From assembly GCF_001028175.1 (NCBI RefSeq), contig NZ_AEJF01000056.1:28841-92840 (forward strand): a stretch of DNA of 64,000 nucleotides, in the 5' to 3' direction. Made by a program: the position numbers and the translations under genes. The stretch comes from Caballeronia mineralivorans PML1(12). Lineage in GTDB: Bacteria; Pseudomonadota; Gammaproteobacteria; Burkholderiales; Burkholderiaceae. Below, in pieces: positions 52,562 to 62,625 of the stretch; the first letter of the stretch is position 1, and each line of letters starts with the position of its first letter. The notes below the pieces were generated by a model. The model was given only the letters and a program-made list of their open reading frames with translations. It did no database searches and was not told where the DNA came from.

Positions 52562-53380
52562 TCAACTGAGCACCAGTTTCACGCCGACAATCACGAGCGT
52601 TGCGGCCAGCAGATTGCGCAGCAGCACTTCCGGCGCCCGGGTGGAGAGCAGGCTGCCCAGCACGATACCCGGCAGCGAACCCACGAGCAGGGACAGCAGC
52701 AGGTCCCAGTTGACGGAACCGAGCAGCCAATGGCCGGTCCCTGCAATCAGCGTAAGCGGAACAGCGTGCGCAATATCGGAGCCGACTATCCGCGCGGTCG
52801 GCAAACGCGGGTAGAGCAGCAAGAGCACGGTTACGCCAATGGCGCCCGCGCCGACCGAGGTGATGGACACCAGCACGCCCAGGATGGCGCCGGTGAGCAC
52901 CGTCCAGGCCGCCGTGCGGGTCTCGCGGCTCGCCGCGCCTGGTTTTCCGCTTGCCTCGCGGGCCATGCCGGTCTTGTACGCAAAGCGCGCGAGTTGCGGC
53001 CGGAACACGAGCGAGACGGCGGTGACGAGCAGCGCGGAACCCAGCACGAGCTGGATCACGCGGGCCGCGGCGGGCGTGTTCAAACCGTACCGGTTGAGCA
53101 AGACCAGGGTGATTGCCGCCGCCGGGATGCTTCCGGCCGCGAGCCGGCCGGTGATGCGCCAGTCCACGGAACCCTTGATGCCGTGGACCAGCGTGCCGGT
53201 CGCCTTGGTCGCGGCCGCGTAGAGCAAGTCCGTGCCGACCGCGGTGGCGGGGTGGATGCCGAACAGGAGCACGAGCAAAGGCGTCATCAGCGAGCCGCCG
53301 CCCACGCCGGTCAGGCCCACGAGGAAGCCAACGGCCAGGCCGGATGCTGAATAAAGTAAGTCGATGTGTGGAAAAGGCAT
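52562..53380 (-). CDS. TSUP-family (TauE/SafE) permease
   Basis: 272 residues with about eight membrane segments in two similar halves: GLAVGFLVGLTGVGGGSLMT, PATAVGTDLLYAAATKATGT, and later GVLVSITSVGAGAIGVTVLL, ARIVGSDIAHAVPLTLIAGT. This duplicated G-GGG-S-PxL layout defines TSUP (PF01925), transporters of sulfur or organic anions such as sulfoacetate or taurine products. The start at 53380 (MPFPHIDLLYSASGLAVGFL) matches the family; a longer open frame to 53752 has no membrane features. Confidence 0.9.
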   Translation of the reverse strand: MPFPHIDLLYSASGLAVGFLVGLTGVGGGSLMTPLLVLLFGIHPATAVGTDLLYAAATKATGTLVHGIKGSVDWRITGRLAAGSIPAAAITLVLLNRYGLNTPAAARVIQLVLGSALLVTAVSLVFRPQLARFAYKTGMAREASGKPGAASRETRTAAWTVLTGAILGVLVSITSVGAGAIGVTVLLLLYPRLPTARIVGSDIAHAVPLTLIAGTGHWLLGSVNWDLLLSLLVGSLPGIVLGSLLSTRAPEVLLRNLLAATLVIVGVKLVLS

Positions 53381-53533
53381 ACGGCGCGGAGAACCGGTTG
53401 AATGAGCGTCGGTCGAAAAACGGTCGATGATAGCGGGTCCACGGTGCGCTTGCTTCCGGTTCGTGCAAATTGATTCGCGGGCTCCGGCCGTACAATCGGC
53501 TGGGTGTCCAGGCAACTCTTTCAGGAAGGTGTA

Positions 53534-55882
53534 ATGGAAACGAAGGAACAACAGCAAGCAAAGCAGGCGCTCAGGGACCGAGAGGACCGTGATATCGCTC
53601 GCGAAGCTGCCCACGGCCCCGCTCATGACGACATGCCCGATCCGATCCGCAGCACGGCCGGCGTTCGCGAGGTTCCTCCGTCGACGCCCGACGCAGTCAC
53701 GGACGGCGCGTTTATCGCAACCGAGCATACGAACTACGCGAACGAGCGCCAATTCGTGCTCAAGGCGGGCAATACCTTCGTCGTCAACGACGCAAACGGC
53801 GACATCCGCGGCAATGACGACGGCCTTTTCGTCAACGACACACGTGTGTTGTCACAGTTGCGCCTGACCTTCGGCGGACGCTCGCCATCGCTCCTGTCCG
53901 GCAGTGTGTCGAGCGACAACGCCGTCTTCACCGCGCATCTGACCAACCGGCCGCTGCCGCCTATCGGCGGCGCGACCACGCCCGAAGGCGTGATCCACGT
54001 CGAGCGTCGGCGGGTGTTGTCGCGGCACGTGCTGCACGAAGCGATCGTGCTGACCAACTACGGCACGGAACCAGCCACTGTGCCGCTTTCTATCAACTTC
54101 GCCGCCGACTTCCACGACATGTTCGAAGTGCGCGGGTCCACCCGTCCGAAACGCGGGGAGATGCGTGAGCCGTGTATCGAAGATGGCGAGGTGGTGTTGC
54201 GCTATACGGGTCTCGATGAAGTGGAGCGGACCGCGCGCATCCAGTTTTCGCCGGCGCCGCATTCGCTCTCGGTCAATCGCGCGGATTACGTGCTGCGGAT
54301 TCAGTCGGAAACTGCCATGTCGATCTACTTGTCGATCACGGCGGTCGCACATGCATTGAGCGACGCCAGCGCTGAGAGCAAGAAGATTGCCGAGGAAGGC
54401 GCCGAATGCGCACCGGAGTCGGGCCGGCCGGCCATTCGTGAAGCGCTCGTCGACGCCCATCGGCGCATGCGTGAGCGGCGGCGGTCCGTGGCGCGAGTGC
54501 GGTCCAGCAATCCGTTGTTTAGCGAATGGATCGATCGTTCGCTCGCTGACCTTGGCTTGTTGACTACGGATCTCGAAACGGGACCGTATCCGTACGCGGG
54601 AATCCCGTGGTTTTCAACGGCTTTTGGCCGGGACGCCATCATTACGTCCTTGCAGATGTTGTGGATCGATCCGTCGCTTGCCCGCGGCGTGCTGCGTTTT
54701 CTCGCGGCGCATCAGGCTCGCGAGGACTCGGCGTTTCGCGACGCGGAAGTCGGCAAGATCATGCACGAGACACGCAATAGCGAAATGGCCGCAACGGGCG
54801 AAGTACCGTTCGCGATGTACTACGGTGGTGTCGACAGCACCCCGCTGTTCGTCGCGCTGGCCGGCGCGTACGCACAGCGTACGGGCGACTCCGCGCTGAT
54901 CGACGAATTGTGGCCCGCGCTGCAACTGGCCGGCCAATGGATTGCGCGTCATTGCGATAAAAACGAATTCGGTTTGTTGAGCTACCAGCGCGCAACCGAA
55001 GCGGGCCTGGCCAACCAGGGCTGGAAAGACAGCGGCGACTCCGTGTTTCACGCAGACGGTAGTTTCCCGGTCGGGCCGATCTCGCTGGTCGAAGTCCAGG
55101 CGTATGCATCTACCGCGTTCTCCACCATGGCCCACTTCGCCAGACAACGCAAAGCACCCGAGCAAGCGCTGGCTTTCGAGCTGCGCGCGCAAAACATCCG
55201 CGAGTGCGTGGAGACGATGTTCTGGATGCCCGAGTCGGAGTTCTACGGCATTGCGCTCGACGGCAAGGGCAAGTTGTGCAAGGTGTTGGCGTCGAATGCG
55301 GGACACTTGCTGGCCTTCGATCTGGTCGAGCGCAGCCGCGGCGAAGCGGTCGCGCGGCAACTCGAATCGACCTTGTTCAACACCGGCTGGGGCGTGCGGA
55401 CGTTGGCAGCGGGCCAGCCCCGCTTCAATCCGATGTCGTACCACAACGGTTCCGTGTGGCCGCACGACAGCGCCATGTGCGCTCGCGGACTCGCGCGTTA
55501 TGGCGATCGCAGCGGTGCAGTGCGTTTGTTGCAGGCACTATTCGAAGCGGCCGTCACCTTCGATATGCGCCTGCCCGAGTTGTTCTGCGGCTTCACCCGG
55601 CAACGCGGCGAGCGGCCGATCGGCTATCCGGTCGCGTGTTTGCCGCAAGCGTGGGCGGCCGGATCGCCGTTCATGATCCTGGAGGCCTGCCTCGGGATCA
55701 CAATCGATGCCGAGCACGAGGAAGTGCGGATCGACCGGCCGCAGTTGCCGGATGGTATCGACTGGCTCGAAATCGGTGATCTGCGGGTGGGCGACAAGAC
55801 CGTGTCCATTACCTTCCGGCGCGTGGGCGGGCAGGTCGTGCCGTCCATCGAAGGCGATATCCGGGTGGTGGCGGTGCTTTGA
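53534..55882 (+). CDS. Glycogen-debranching-type amylo-alpha-1,6-glucosidase
   Basis: 782 residues. Residues 65-265 form a GDE_N_bis domain (NTFVVNDANGDIRGNDDGLF, NDTRVLSQLRLTFGG, RHVLHEAIVLTNYGTEPATV). Residues 330-770 form the six-hairpin catalytic barrel (GIPWFSTAFGRDAIITSLQM, WKDSGDSVFHADGS, NPMSYHNGSVWPHDSAMCAR, LPELFCGF). This group cleaves alpha-1,6 branches or related glucosyl bonds. The first 60 residues are hydrophilic, with no signal peptide, so it is cytoplasmic. No glgA, glgB, glgP or trehalose genes are nearby. The ATG at 53534 follows AGGAAGG. Confidence 0.88.
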   Translation: METKEQQQAKQALRDREDRDIAREAAHGPAHDDMPDPIRSTAGVREVPPSTPDAVTDGAFIATEHTNYANERQFVLKAGNTFVVNDANGDIRGNDDGLFVNDTRVLSQLRLTFGGRSPSLLSGSVSSDNAVFTAHLTNRPLPPIGGATTPEGVIHVERRRVLSRHVLHEAIVLTNYGTEPATVPLSINFAADFHDMFEVRGSTRPKRGEMREPCIEDGEVVLRYTGLDEVERTARIQFSPAPHSLSVNRADYVLRIQSETAMSIYLSITAVAHALSDASAESKKIAEEGAECAPESGRPAIREALVDAHRRMRERRRSVARVRSSNPLFSEWIDRSLADLGLLTTDLETGPYPYAGIPWFSTAFGRDAIITSLQMLWIDPSLARGVLRFLAAHQAREDSAFRDAEVGKIMHETRNSEMAATGEVPFAMYYGGVDSTPLFVALAGAYAQRTGDSALIDELWPALQLAGQWIARHCDKNEFGLLSYQRATEAGLANQGWKDSGDSVFHADGSFPVGPISLVEVQAYASTAFSTMAHFARQRKAPEQALAFELRAQNIRECVETMFWMPESEFYGIALDGKGKLCKVLASNAGHLLAFDLVERSRGEAVARQLESTLFNTGWGVRTLAAGQPRFNPMSYHNGSVWPHDSAMCARGLARYGDRSGAVRLLQALFEAAVTFDMRLPELFCGFTRQRGERPIGYPVACLPQAWAAGSPFMILEACLGITIDAEHEEVRIDRPQLPDGIDWLEIGDLRVGDKTVSITFRRVGGQVVPSIEGDIRVVAVL

Positions 55883-55913
55883 ACGCACCGGACACCACCG
55901 CTACCACCGCCGC

Positions 55914-57326
<1,413 letters not shown>

Positions 57327-57343
57327 TCAAAGCTCTAATACCT

Positions 57344-57889
57344 ATGCCTACGCCTTTCACCATCCGCCGTCTCACTCCCGCCGATGCTTCCGCGTATCGC
57401 GACATCAGGCTCGAAGGTCTCGCCCGGCACCCTGATGGCTTCGGTTCGGCGTGGGAAGACGAGGTCGAGCAACCACTCGCGTGGTTTGAGCAACGGATCG
57501 CAAACGCCGCCGTGTTCGGCGGTTTTCTAAGCGATGAAAACGACCTGGCGGGCGTGGCGGGCCTGGTCGTGCCGCAAGGCGCGAAACTCAGGCACAAGGG
57601 CGTGTTGGTAGGAATGTATGTCCGGCCGACAGCTCGTGGTACGGGCATGGCGGCGGCCATCGTGCAAGCTGTCATAAGCCACGCACGCACCATCGTGGAG
57701 GAAATCCAGCTGACGGTCGCGCCGCACAACGAAGCAGCGCAGAAGCTGTATCGCGCAGCGGGCTTCATCGAGTACGCGCGTGAACCGCGTTCGCTGAAAA
57801 TCGACGGCAAGTATCATGACTCGCTGCTCATGACCTTGCCGTTCGACCCTGCCGCTAAAACTGACCAAGTAGCCAAGTTAAGCGACTAA
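57344..57889 (+). CDS. GNAT-family N-acetyltransferase
   Basis: 181 residues. N-terminal FTIRRLTPADASAYRDIRLE and the acetyl-CoA segment GMYVRPTARGTGMAAAIVQA (the R/Q-x2-G-x-G/A motif is ARGTGMA), then PHNEAAQKLYRAAGF, mark a GNAT fold. The ATG at 57344 is taken because homology begins there; the frame is open to 57209. The substrate is unknown. The end overlaps the convergent aldo/keto reductase gene by four bases. Confidence 0.88.
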   Translation: MPTPFTIRRLTPADASAYRDIRLEGLARHPDGFGSAWEDEVEQPLAWFEQRIANAAVFGGFLSDENDLAGVAGLVVPQGAKLRHKGVLVGMYVRPTARGTGMAAAIVQAVISHARTIVEEIQLTVAPHNEAAQKLYRAAGFIEYAREPRSLKIDGKYHDSLLMTLPFDPAAKTDQVAKLSD

Positions 57890-58932
57890 CCGCCGCTCGA
57901 TTCCCGCAGTTGATTTGCCCGGTACTCGCCCTGGCGCGCGAACATCCAGCCCGGATATTCGCTGGCGAGCTGACTGACTTCATCGAGTGCGGCGAGTTCG
58001 TCGTCGTTCAGCTTAACTTGCGTCGCTGCGATGTTGTCATCGAGTTGCTCGACGCGTTTCGCCCCGATAATCACGCTCGTCACCACCTTCTGATGCAGCA
58101 GCCATGCGAGCGCGATTTGCGCCACGGTCACGCCTTTGGCTTCGGCCATCTTCGTCATGGCATCGATACAGTCATACGCGCGATCCATGTTCACCGGCGG
58201 GAACTGGAAGTTCGTGCGGCGGCCCTGCTCGCTTGAACTGCCGTCGCGCTTGTATTTGCCGCTGAGCAAACCGCCTGCGAGCGGACTCCACACCATCAGG
58301 CCGACGTTTTCGCTCTTCAGCATCGGCACGATTTCACGTTCGAGATCGCGCCCGGCGATTGTGTAATACGCCTGTAGCGACTCGAAACGCGCGAGGCCGA
58401 GGCGTTCCGAAATGCCGAGCGCCTTGGAGATTTGCCACGCCGCCCAGTTCGATACGCCGATATACCGGACATGGCCGTGTCGCACGAGCGTGTCGAGCGC
58501 CCGCAGCGCTTCTTCAATCGGCGTGGCTTGATCGAAGCCATGCAACTGATACAAATCGATATGATCGAGTTGCAGGCGTTTCAAACTCGCCTTCACGCCG
58601 TCGATGATGTGATACCGCGACGCCCCGCGCGAATTGATACCCTTCGTGCCGGTTTCGCCGTGGATCTTGGTCGCGACCACCACGTTTTCGCGCGGTACTT
58701 TCAGGTTCTTGAGCGCTTGGCCGGTCATGATCTCCGAGCTGCCGTCGGCGTAGACGTCGGCGGTATCGATGAAGTTGATGCCTGCATCCAGCGCCCGGCC
58801 GACGAGCTTGTCCGCGTCCGCCTGTTGCAGCCCGCCAATATTGGTCCAGATGCCGCCTTCGCCGAAGGTCATCGTGCCGAGGCAGAGTTCTGAGACGAAC
58901 AAGCCGGTATTGCCGAATTTTCTGTTACGCAT
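57886..58932 (-). CDS. Aldo/keto reductase
   Basis: 348 residues. The AKR barrel is clear: GNTGLFVSELCLGTMTFGEG, FIDTADVYADGSSE (catalytic D and Y), VVATKIHGETGTKG (catalytic K), DLYQLHGFDQATPIEEALRA (catalytic H), RYIGVSNWAAWQ, and LLHQKVVTSVIIGAKRVEQL. It is an NADPH-dependent reductase of aldehydes or ketones, of the AKR11/12-like group. It is divergent from an AraC gene and probably controlled by it. Confidence 0.92.
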   Translation of the reverse strand: MRNRKFGNTGLFVSELCLGTMTFGEGGIWTNIGGLQQADADKLVGRALDAGINFIDTADVYADGSSEIMTGQALKNLKVPRENVVVATKIHGETGTKGINSRGASRYHIIDGVKASLKRLQLDHIDLYQLHGFDQATPIEEALRALDTLVRHGHVRYIGVSNWAAWQISKALGISERLGLARFESLQAYYTIAGRDLEREIVPMLKSENVGLMVWSPLAGGLLSGKYKRDGSSSEQGRRTNFQFPPVNMDRAYDCIDAMTKMAEAKGVTVAQIALAWLLHQKVVTSVIIGAKRVEQLDDNIAATQVKLNDDELAALDEVSQLASEYPGWMFARQGEYRANQLRESSGG

Positions 58933-59286
58933 GCTGGGTTCCTTAGAATTCGTGCCTTAAATTTGCACATAGTCAGCGGTTTGCCCGATCGAAGCAAACC
59001 GCTGCGCGGCGGGACTATCGAACGCCCGTTCGATGTTTCAGCGACACCGCGATCAAGCAGTATCTGCCTGCGTCGCTCCGCCCGGCTAGCCTGATCCTGT
59101 CGGATCATTGCCCGATTCTGCAAAGGCCGCGTGTGTCTATGGGCGAAAATACTCGCGCGCGAGTAAGCTAAGTGGAATTCGCCGACAGCACGCGGTTAGC
59201 CTGGCTGACGGCAACCCTTCTCCATCCTTGCAAGGCTGCGGCCGGTCCATCGGGCGGCAGACGCGCAAACATACTGACTGCGAATC
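58933..59286. promoter_or_regulatory. Divergent promoter with two perfect inverted repeats
   Basis: About 350 bases between the aldo/keto reductase and the AraC gene. Repeat 1: AGCGGTTTGC (58975-58984) and GCAAACCGCT (58994-59003), nine bases apart. Repeat 2: ATCGAACG-CC-CGTTCGAT (59017-59034). Both lie on the reductase side. One may be the AraC-type operator and the other part of the promoter or leader. No gene is present. Confidence 0.55.
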
Positions 59287-60270
59287 ATGGCCCTGAATGA
59301 GACGGCGGATTCCGCCATCGATCCTTCGAACCACGCTATCAACGGCGCCGCTTCAACGCCGCTCGATCCCGGCCTCGACCATGCCCGGCTCGATCTCGTC
59401 GCGCTGCTGGATCGCTTTACCGCGGATACCACGGGCACGTGCGCGACTGCGGTGCAGGGTTTGTTCTTGCACCGGATCACGCATTGCGGCGGCCCGAGCC
59501 ACGGCATCCAGACGCCGGCGCTTGGGGTGATCGCGCAAGGCTCGAAGCGGATCATGGTCGGCGACGAACTGTATGTCTACGATCCCATGCATTACCTCGT
59601 TTCGTCGGTGGACCTGCCGGTGATGGGACAGGTGACCGGCGCGACCGAGGACAAGCCGTATCTCGGCGTGCGGCTCGACCTCGATGTGGAGGAAATCACC
59701 AAGTTGATTCGCGACGAAAGCCTGCCGCCGTCGACTCCTGCCGATGCGTCACGCGGCCTGTATGTCAACCGGCTGGGCACGTCGTTGCTCGATGCCGTGT
59801 TGCGGCTGCTGCGCCTGCTCGATACACCCGAGGACATTCCGATTCTCGCGCCGCTGGTCAAGCGCGAGATTTTGTATCGGCTGCTGATGAACGGTCCGGG
59901 TGCGCGCTTGCGTCAGATCGCGCTGCAGGACAGCCAGACGCAGCGCATCGCGAAGGCGATCATGTTGTTGCGCCAGCACTTCGATCAGCCGTTGCGCGTG
60001 GAGTCGATCGCACGCGACGTGCATATGAGCGTCTCATCGTTGCATCATCATTTCAAGGCGGTCACGGCGATGAGCCCGCTGCAATACCAGAAGCAGTTGC
60101 GGCTTCAGGAAGCGCGCCGGCTGATGCTGATCGACATGACCGATGCAGCGACGGCGGCGCATCGCGTGGGCTATGAGAGCGCGTCGCAATTCAGCCGCGA
60201 GTACAGCCGGTTGTTCGGCGCGCCGCCATTACGCGATACCCGCAAATGGCGCGAGTCAGCGAGCGCGTGA
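59287..60270 (+). CDS. AraC-family regulator (YqhC type)
   Basis: 327 residues. The N-terminal AraC_N domain (about 55-190: FLHRITHCGGPSHGIQTPAL, GVIAQGSKRIMVGDELYVYD, YLVSSVDLPVMGQVTGATED) is followed by the double helix-turn-helix (about 225-320: LRVESIARDVHMSVSSLHHH, FKAVTAMSPLQYQKQLRLQE, AAHRVGYESASQFSREYSRL). E. coli YqhC has this layout and activates the neighbouring aldehyde reductase gene yqhD and dkgA on reactive aldehydes. Here the divergent neighbour is also an aldo/keto reductase, so the same logic is likely. Confidence 0.9.
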   Translation: MALNETADSAIDPSNHAINGAASTPLDPGLDHARLDLVALLDRFTADTTGTCATAVQGLFLHRITHCGGPSHGIQTPALGVIAQGSKRIMVGDELYVYDPMHYLVSSVDLPVMGQVTGATEDKPYLGVRLDLDVEEITKLIRDESLPPSTPADASRGLYVNRLGTSLLDAVLRLLRLLDTPEDIPILAPLVKREILYRLLMNGPGARLRQIALQDSQTQRIAKAIMLLRQHFDQPLRVESIARDVHMSVSSLHHHFKAVTAMSPLQYQKQLRLQEARRLMLIDMTDAATAAHRVGYESASQFSREYSRLFGAPPLRDTRKWRESASA

Positions 60271-60305
60271 TGAAGGTTTAAAGCGCAAGGTTTAAAACCA
60301 GCAAG

Positions 60306-60344
60306 AACGAAAAAGCTAGGGACGTCCTTGGCTTTTTCGTTTTT
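60306..60344. terminator. Two-way intrinsic terminator after the AraC gene
   Basis: AACGAAAAAGC and GCTTTTTCGTT pair (60306-60316 with the matching arm after GTCCTTG), with an inner GGGA/TCCT stem, then TTTTAA. It serves the AraC gene and the convergent small gene at 60372. Confidence 0.8.
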
Positions 60345-60371
60345 AACGCCTGCGCGACCAGTCAGGAACGA

Positions 60372-60608
60372 TCAATAGTCCCGGTGCGGCGGCCCGTCAT
60401 AGCGTGGCGCGTGATGGCGTTCCCACTCGCGCCGTTCCCAGTAGCGATGCCCGTCGTAATACCGGTCGCCGTGCCAGCCGCGGCTCTCTGCGTGAACGTA
60501 GCCGGGGTGGTAATGGTCGTCGGCGGATGCGGTATTCGTGAAGCCGAGGCTCATCGCTGCCGCAGCCGCAAGCGATGCGGCCGTCAACACTTTCCTGACT
60601 GTCAACAT
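60372..60608 (-). CDS. Small exported His/Tyr/Arg-rich protein
   Basis: 78 residues. The ATG at 60608 follows GAAGGAAA. Signal peptide 1-29 (MLTVRKVLTAASLAAAAAMS, cleavage at ASAD). The mature part (DDHYHPGYVHAESRGWHGDR, YYDGHRYWERREWERHHAPR) is very rich in His, Tyr, Trp and Arg, like many small periplasmic proteins of Burkholderiaceae, and could bind metal. It lies 86 bases downstream of another short exported-protein gene on the same strand. Confidence 0.75.
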   Translation of the reverse strand: MLTVRKVLTAASLAAAAAMSLGFTNTASADDHYHPGYVHAESRGWHGDRYYDGHRYWERREWERHHAPRYDGPPHRDY

Positions 60609-60694
60609 GATGGTTTCCTTCGCGTTTGTTTTGTCGGTTTGCCGCCTGACCGGTTACGGATCATCGGCTGTCGATCATGGTGTTATTTGCGGGC

Positions 60695-60814
60695 TTAATA
60701 GCGGCCGTAATAGTCGTGATGGTGGTACCCGCCGCCGTCCGGCACGATGATGCAACCGCCGAGGGCGCTGCCGAGCAGCAGTGCGAGCGTGGCGAGAATC
60801 GCTAATCGTTTCAT
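60695..60814 (-). CDS. Very short lipoprotein (39 residues)
   Basis: Not a large open frame, but well supported. The ATG at 60814 follows GGAG by six bases. It encodes MKRLAILATLALLLGSALGG followed by CIIVPDGGGYHHHDYYGRY and a TAA. The lipobox SALGGC (L-G-G-C) gives a lipidated Cys at residue 21 and a mature peptide of only 19 residues, rich in Gly, His and Tyr. This matches the very small outer-membrane lipoproteins seen in Burkholderia. Function unknown. Same strand as, and just upstream of, the gene at 60372, so perhaps one transcript. Confidence 0.7.
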   Translation of the reverse strand: MKRLAILATLALLLGSALGGCIIVPDGGGYHHHDYYGRY

Positions 60815-60944
60815 TGGTTTCTCCAAGTGAAATCCGTGAAATCAATGTAGCGATTAGGTAAATGACAAGCCGTTTGCGTTTGTAAGGAAACGTGTGTGCC
60901 GAAATATTCGGTAAAGGCAGCGAAGGCTTATGCGCCGCACGCTG

Positions 60945-61376
60945 TTACCGAACGATCTTCGGCCTTACATTTGGCGTGAGCGAGACCCCGACAACGCGGC
61001 CATCGCGCACACCACAGCGGCTGTCCACGCGGGTCCATTGCGACTCGCCGCGAGCTTTGGCGAAGGCGCGCATGATGATCACTTCGTCCACCGGAATGGG
61101 ATTGCCGGCGCTGAAGAGGGTGGTGTCGTCATCGACTTTTGCGCTCAGCACACGCCGGTCAGGCACGATGAAGGTGTCGTACTTCGGCGTGAGCGCGACC
61201 CAGCGGTCGAACGCGGCGACGCAGCGGATCACCGGGTCCGGCACATGCATGCGCTTGAGGTAGGCGTAGTCTTCCTGCGACGGGTCTGGGGTTTCCTGCG
61301 CGTGGCCCAACTGGTAAACCGATGCGGCAAGCAGTAGGGCAATCAGCGCGGCAGGGGTCGAATTGAGTTTTTTCAT
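60945..61376 (-). CDS. Exported protein of unknown function
   Basis: 143 residues. The ATG at 61376 begins MKKLNSTPAALIALLLAASV with a signal peptide to about residue 26 (cleavage at GHAQ). The mature part reads EDYAYLKRMHVPDPVIRCVA, AFDRWVALTPKYDTFIVPDR, RVLSAKVDDDTTLFSAGNPI, ARGESQWTRVDSRCGVRDGR, VVGVSL, with two Cys that may form a disulphide. It looks like a conserved Burkholderiaceae periplasmic protein; I cannot name the family with confidence. It is divergent from selD. Confidence 0.75.
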   Translation of the reverse strand: MKKLNSTPAALIALLLAASVYQLGHAQETPDPSQEDYAYLKRMHVPDPVIRCVAAFDRWVALTPKYDTFIVPDRRVLSAKVDDDTTLFSAGNPIPVDEVIIMRAFAKARGESQWTRVDSRCGVRDGRVVGVSLTPNVRPKIVR

Positions 61377-61511
61377 GCGGACGATTTTCAATTCACGGGA
61401 GGGAGTCGCCTGCGAGCGGGGCCGCAGGCGGGGAAAGTATACCGTGGGACCACGTGAAATCTTCATCCCCTCATAATATCGGTCATCGCTACTTCGCCGG
61501 ATCGTCCCTGA

Positions 61512-62576
61512 ATGACTGAACTCAAGCTGAATTCGAACCCGTCGCCACGTTTGACGAGCCTTTCTCACGGGGGCGGCTGCGGCTGCAAGATCGCCCCGGG
61601 CATCCTCGCGGACTTGCTGAAGCGCAACGTTCCCTTACCCCTGTTCCCCGATCTGCTGGTCGGCAACGACACCGCCGACGACGCGGCGGTGTATCGCCTG
61701 AACGACGAGCAGGCGATTGTCGCGACCACGGACTTCTTCATGCCGATCGTCGACGACCCGTTCGACTTCGGCCGCATCGCCGCGACCAATGCGCTGTCCG
61801 ACGTCTACGCAATGGGCGGCAAACCCATCCTCGCGCTCGCGCTGGTCGGCATGCCGATCAACGTGCTGCCGCACGAGGTGATCGCGGCCGTGCTGAAAGG
61901 CGGCGAGTCGATCTGCGCTGAAGCGGGCATCCCGGTTGCGGGCGGCCATTCCATCGATTCGGTTGAGCCCATCTACGGCCTCGCGGCGCTCGGCATCGTG
62001 CATCCGCTACGCGTGAAACGTAACGCAGCCGCGCGTCCGGGCGATGTGTTGATCCTCGGCAAACCGCTGGGCGTGGGCGTGCTGTCGGCAGCGCTGAAGA
62101 AGGATCAACTCGATGCCGCCGGCTACGCCGCGATGATCGCCGCTACCACGAAGCTCAACCGGCCCGGCACGGACCTCGCCGCGCTCGACGCCGTGCACGC
62201 CCTCACCGACGTGACCGGTTTCGGCCTGCTCGGCCATACGCTGGAACTCAGCCGCGGTGCCAAGCTGACCGCACGCCTTCGATACGCCGACTTGCCGTGG
62301 CTGCCCGGGGTCCAGGACTTTGCCAAAGCGGGCGTGTTCACGGGCGCCTCCGGTCGCAACTGGACGGCATACGGACACGACATCATGCTGGCTTCGTCGT
62401 TGCACGACGTGGCACGAACGCTGCTCACCGATCCCCAGACTTCGGGCGGCCTGCTGGTTTCCTGCGCGCCCGAAGCGGTCGATGAAGTGCTCGCCATCTT
62501 CCGCGCGGACGGCTTCGATGACGCGGCCGTGATCGGTGAAATGATCGATGGCGAGAGCCGCGTCGAAGTCGTTTAG
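61512..62576 (+). CDS. selD: Selenide, water dikinase
   Basis: 354 residues. The N-terminal HGGGCGCKIAPG holds C23, C25 and K26, equivalent to the catalytic Cys17 and Lys20 of E. coli SelD. Metal and ATP motifs follow: VGNDTADDAAVYRLNDE, TTDFFMPIVDDPFDFGRIAA, NALSDVYAMGGKP, GGHSIDS, TDVTGFGLLGHTLEL and LTDPQTSGGLL. It makes selenophosphate from selenide and ATP for selenocysteine or selenouridine. selA, selB and ybbB are not in the window. The ATG at 61512 is preceded by no strong site. Confidence 0.95.
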   Translation: MTELKLNSNPSPRLTSLSHGGGCGCKIAPGILADLLKRNVPLPLFPDLLVGNDTADDAAVYRLNDEQAIVATTDFFMPIVDDPFDFGRIAATNALSDVYAMGGKPILALALVGMPINVLPHEVIAAVLKGGESICAEAGIPVAGGHSIDSVEPIYGLAALGIVHPLRVKRNAAARPGDVLILGKPLGVGVLSAALKKDQLDAAGYAAMIAATTKLNRPGTDLAALDAVHALTDVTGFGLLGHTLELSRGAKLTARLRYADLPWLPGVQDFAKAGVFTGASGRNWTAYGHDIMLASSLHDVARTLLTDPQTSGGLLVSCAPEAVDEVLAIFRADGFDDAAVIGEMIDGESRVEVV

Positions 62577-62625
62577 CGCGTCTGTTTGCTGAGAGCGTCC
62601 CTGACTCATTCCCGCCAGGAGCACG

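Noticed and set aside
52539..53561. 340-codon minus-strand frame overlapping the TSUP gene
   Set aside because: It is frame-shifted relative to the permease and gives no membrane helices or motif.
61578..61593. Possible selenocysteine in SelD at the Cys-Gly-Cys motif
   Set aside because: Both positions are ordinary Cys codons (TGC); there is no in-frame TGA.
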